From NCBI GenBank assembly GCA_903885865.1, contig CAISKH010000170.1:1-14608 (forward strand): DNA of 14,608 bases. Reading direction: 5' to 3'. Shown here in pieces: positions 13,321-14,608 of this stretch. Source of the DNA: an uncultured Mucilaginibacter sp. (GTDB taxonomy: Bacteria; Bacteroidota; Bacteroidia; Sphingobacteriales; Sphingobacteriaceae). The notes under the pieces are model-generated. The model had not been told where the DNA came from, made no database searches, and saw only the letters and a program-made list of their open reading frames with translations. The translations under genes were made by a program, and so were the position numbers. Each line of letters starts with the position of its first letter. The stretch's first letter is position 1.

Positions 13321-14608
13321 TCATTGTACAACACCAAGCGTACCCAATGCTTTTTCAAGATCTATTTTGCTTGATAATACCTGGAAAAGCGCGTTATAGT
13401 AATTAAGTTCAGAAGATCTGAGGTCTGATTGCGCTACTATAACATCCAGATAGGTCTTTACCCCTTCCCGGTACTGTAAGCTTACTACATTGTATACATC
13501 TTTTGCCAGGTCGGTGTTCTGTTTAAGCAATTGCCAATTGGTATAATTGCTTTTATAGCTTGCCAATGCCTGTATATATTCGGTGTTGATAGTGTTTTTT
13601 GAATTAATAATATCCAGGTCGGCGCGTTCAACCTGTAATTTTGCTTTGCTTAAATTTTGCAGGCGTTTGGTTCCCTGGAATATGGGCAACGTTAACGAAA
13701 GGCCCGCATAAGCAAGCGGGTACGACCGGCTGTACAGATCAGAGAACCTGCTGTTCAAATAAGATAAATCATAATTCCCCATGGCCGATACTGACGGTAA
13801 AAAGCCCCAGCGGTAATAATTTATATTCAGGCCCTTCAAACTTTTTTCAGTTTGTAATAATTGATATTCAACACGGTTATTTACGTTTAATGTTTGGTTA
13901 GTATCAATATAAGCCTCTTTTTCGTAGGTTGTTGAATCATACGATAAGGTTACGCTAGCCGCGGGGTCCAGCCCCATTATTTGTTTAAGGTAGGCAAATT
14001 TGCTGTTAATTGCTTCGGCGGTTTGCTTGTGTGTGGCTATTTCATTATTTAAGGCTATAGTTGCCTGTTTGTAATCTATTTTATCTACTACGCCTGCCTG
14101 GTACCGGTTATAAGCGTCTTTTAAGCTTCTTTGCAGCCTTATAATATCGTCATTAATAATAGCCAATTGTTTTTGCGATAACAATACATCAAAAAAGGCC
14201 TTACTAACATCCGATACTACGTTGATCTGACTGCTTAACGTATTCTGTTTATAATATAAGCGGGAATAATTAGCGGTTTTTGACGCCAGCAATACGTCGC
14301 TATTATATATAACCTGGCTTGCCTGCAAACCTAAACTTGAATATTCATCAATACTTGATACCACACCGGGTGTTGTAGAAGCAATCGGGCTGCCTTTAAA
14401 ATAATGATCATATGTGCCTGATGAATTAAGTTGCGGAAGCCAGGCTGATAATCCTATCTTTATATCTCGTTCATTTATCGCCTGGTCAATTGCTGCTTGT
14501 TTTACTGCCGGTTGATTACGTAATGCAAATAATATACTTTGCCGTAAGGTAATAACGTTAGGTATGGTATCGGCCTTATTTTGGGCAAAAACAACAGCAG
14601 GTAAAATT
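13321..14608 (-). CDS. TolC-family outer-membrane efflux protein (5' end off the window)
   Basis: The reading frame stays open to the right edge, giving at least 428 residues; the GTG near 14364 is internal, not the start. The first visible residues, ILPAVVFAQNKADTIPN, look like the end of a signal peptide with cleavage after VFAQ or VFA, so probably only 10-20 residues are missing. Then come ITLRQSILFALRNQPAVKQA, helical OEP repeats with long coiled segments, GLSLTLPIFQG near the middle of the second repeat, and QYREGVKTYLDVIVAQSDL close to the C-terminus, a strong OEP/TolC signature. It forms the trimeric outer-membrane duct of the efflux system. It is transcribed first, ahead of the MFP and RND genes. 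The promoter and any TetR- or AraC-type regulator would lie beyond the right edge. Confidence 0.92.
   Translation of the reverse strand, partial: ILPAVVFAQNKADTIPNVITLRQSILFALRNQPAVKQAAIDQAINERDIKIGLSAWLPQLNSSGTYDHYFKGSPIASTTPGVVSSIDEYSSLGLQASQVIYNSDVLLASKTANYSRLYYKQNTLSSQINVVSDVSKAFFDVLLSQKQLAIINDDIIRLQRSLKDAYNRYQAGVVDKIDYKQATIALNNEIATHKQTAEAINSKFAYLKQIMGLDPAASVTLSYDSTTYEKEAYIDTNQTLNVNNRVEYQLLQTEKSLKGLNINYYRWGFLPSVSAMGNYDLSYLNSRFSDLYSRSYPLAYAGLSLTLPIFQGTKRLQNLSKAKLQVERADLDIINSKNTINTEYIQALASYKSNYTNWQLLKQNTDLAKDVYNVVSLQYREGVKTYLDVIVAQSDLRSSELNYYNALFQVLSSKIDLEKALGTLGVVQ

Noticed and set aside
13321..14364. TolC-like gene starting at the GTG at 14364
   Set aside because: The frame continues open to the window edge with clear TolC-family sequence and the end of a signal peptide, so this GTG is an internal valine and the gene is cut by the window.
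1..14608. A defence system, prophage, toxin-antitoxin pair or other new multi-gene system
   Set aside because: All the larger genes fall into known housekeeping, envelope or efflux families, and the only unexplained structure is in short repeats.

Overview
The window reads like a chromosomal piece of a Bacteroidota genome, most likely family Sphingobacteriaceae (Mucilaginibacter/Pedobacter type). The reasons are a DUF4296 lipoprotein next to mutS2, a Bacteroidota-type -7 promoter box (TAnnTTTG) before the aminotransferase, A-rich rather than Shine-Dalgarno leaders, and short dispersed palindromic and 7-bp-periodic repeats of a kind I remember from this group. The taxonomic call is an inference from style and protein families; there is no rRNA or tRNA in the window.

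Layout. (1) 1-672, minus: a DUF4296 lipoprotein gene overlapping the 5' end of mutS2, which runs off the left edge. (2) 713-3221, plus: yggS (PLP homeostasis), a hairpin repeat, a GNAT acetyltransferase of the spermidine/thialysine type, and aspartate kinase, whose ATG directly follows the GNAT stop codon. (3) 3214-6639, minus: a tightly packed unit in transcription order CDF cation transporter, Nudix hydrolase, bioA, ferritin-like diiron protein. The first three overlap by 1 and 4 nt. The bioA/ferritin junction holds a perfect 36-bp inverted repeat pair that supplies the bioA stop codon and twelve codons of the next gene. (4) 6645-7954, plus: a heptamer repeat, a promoter and a class I aminotransferase (aspartate aminotransferase type), closed by a strong terminator. 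(5) 8046-8588, minus: a small outer-membrane beta-barrel protein, then about 360 bp without a gene. (6) 8905-14608, minus: a complete-looking RND tripartite efflux operon (TolC-like, membrane fusion protein, AcrB-like pump) that ends at a strong terminator; the first few codons of the TolC gene lie off the right edge.

How the genes relate. Most are housekeeping: PLP enzymes and PLP homeostasis (yggS, bioA, the aminotransferase), the aspartate pathway (aspartate kinase, possibly fed by the aminotransferase), biotin synthesis, metal export and drug efflux. I see no phage, plasmid, CRISPR, toxin-antitoxin or defence locus, and no convincing new multi-gene system. The most interesting material is the short dispersed repeats: three sequence types at four places, two of which have become part of coding sequence, and one of which places a start codon in the loop of a potential 36-bp hairpin.
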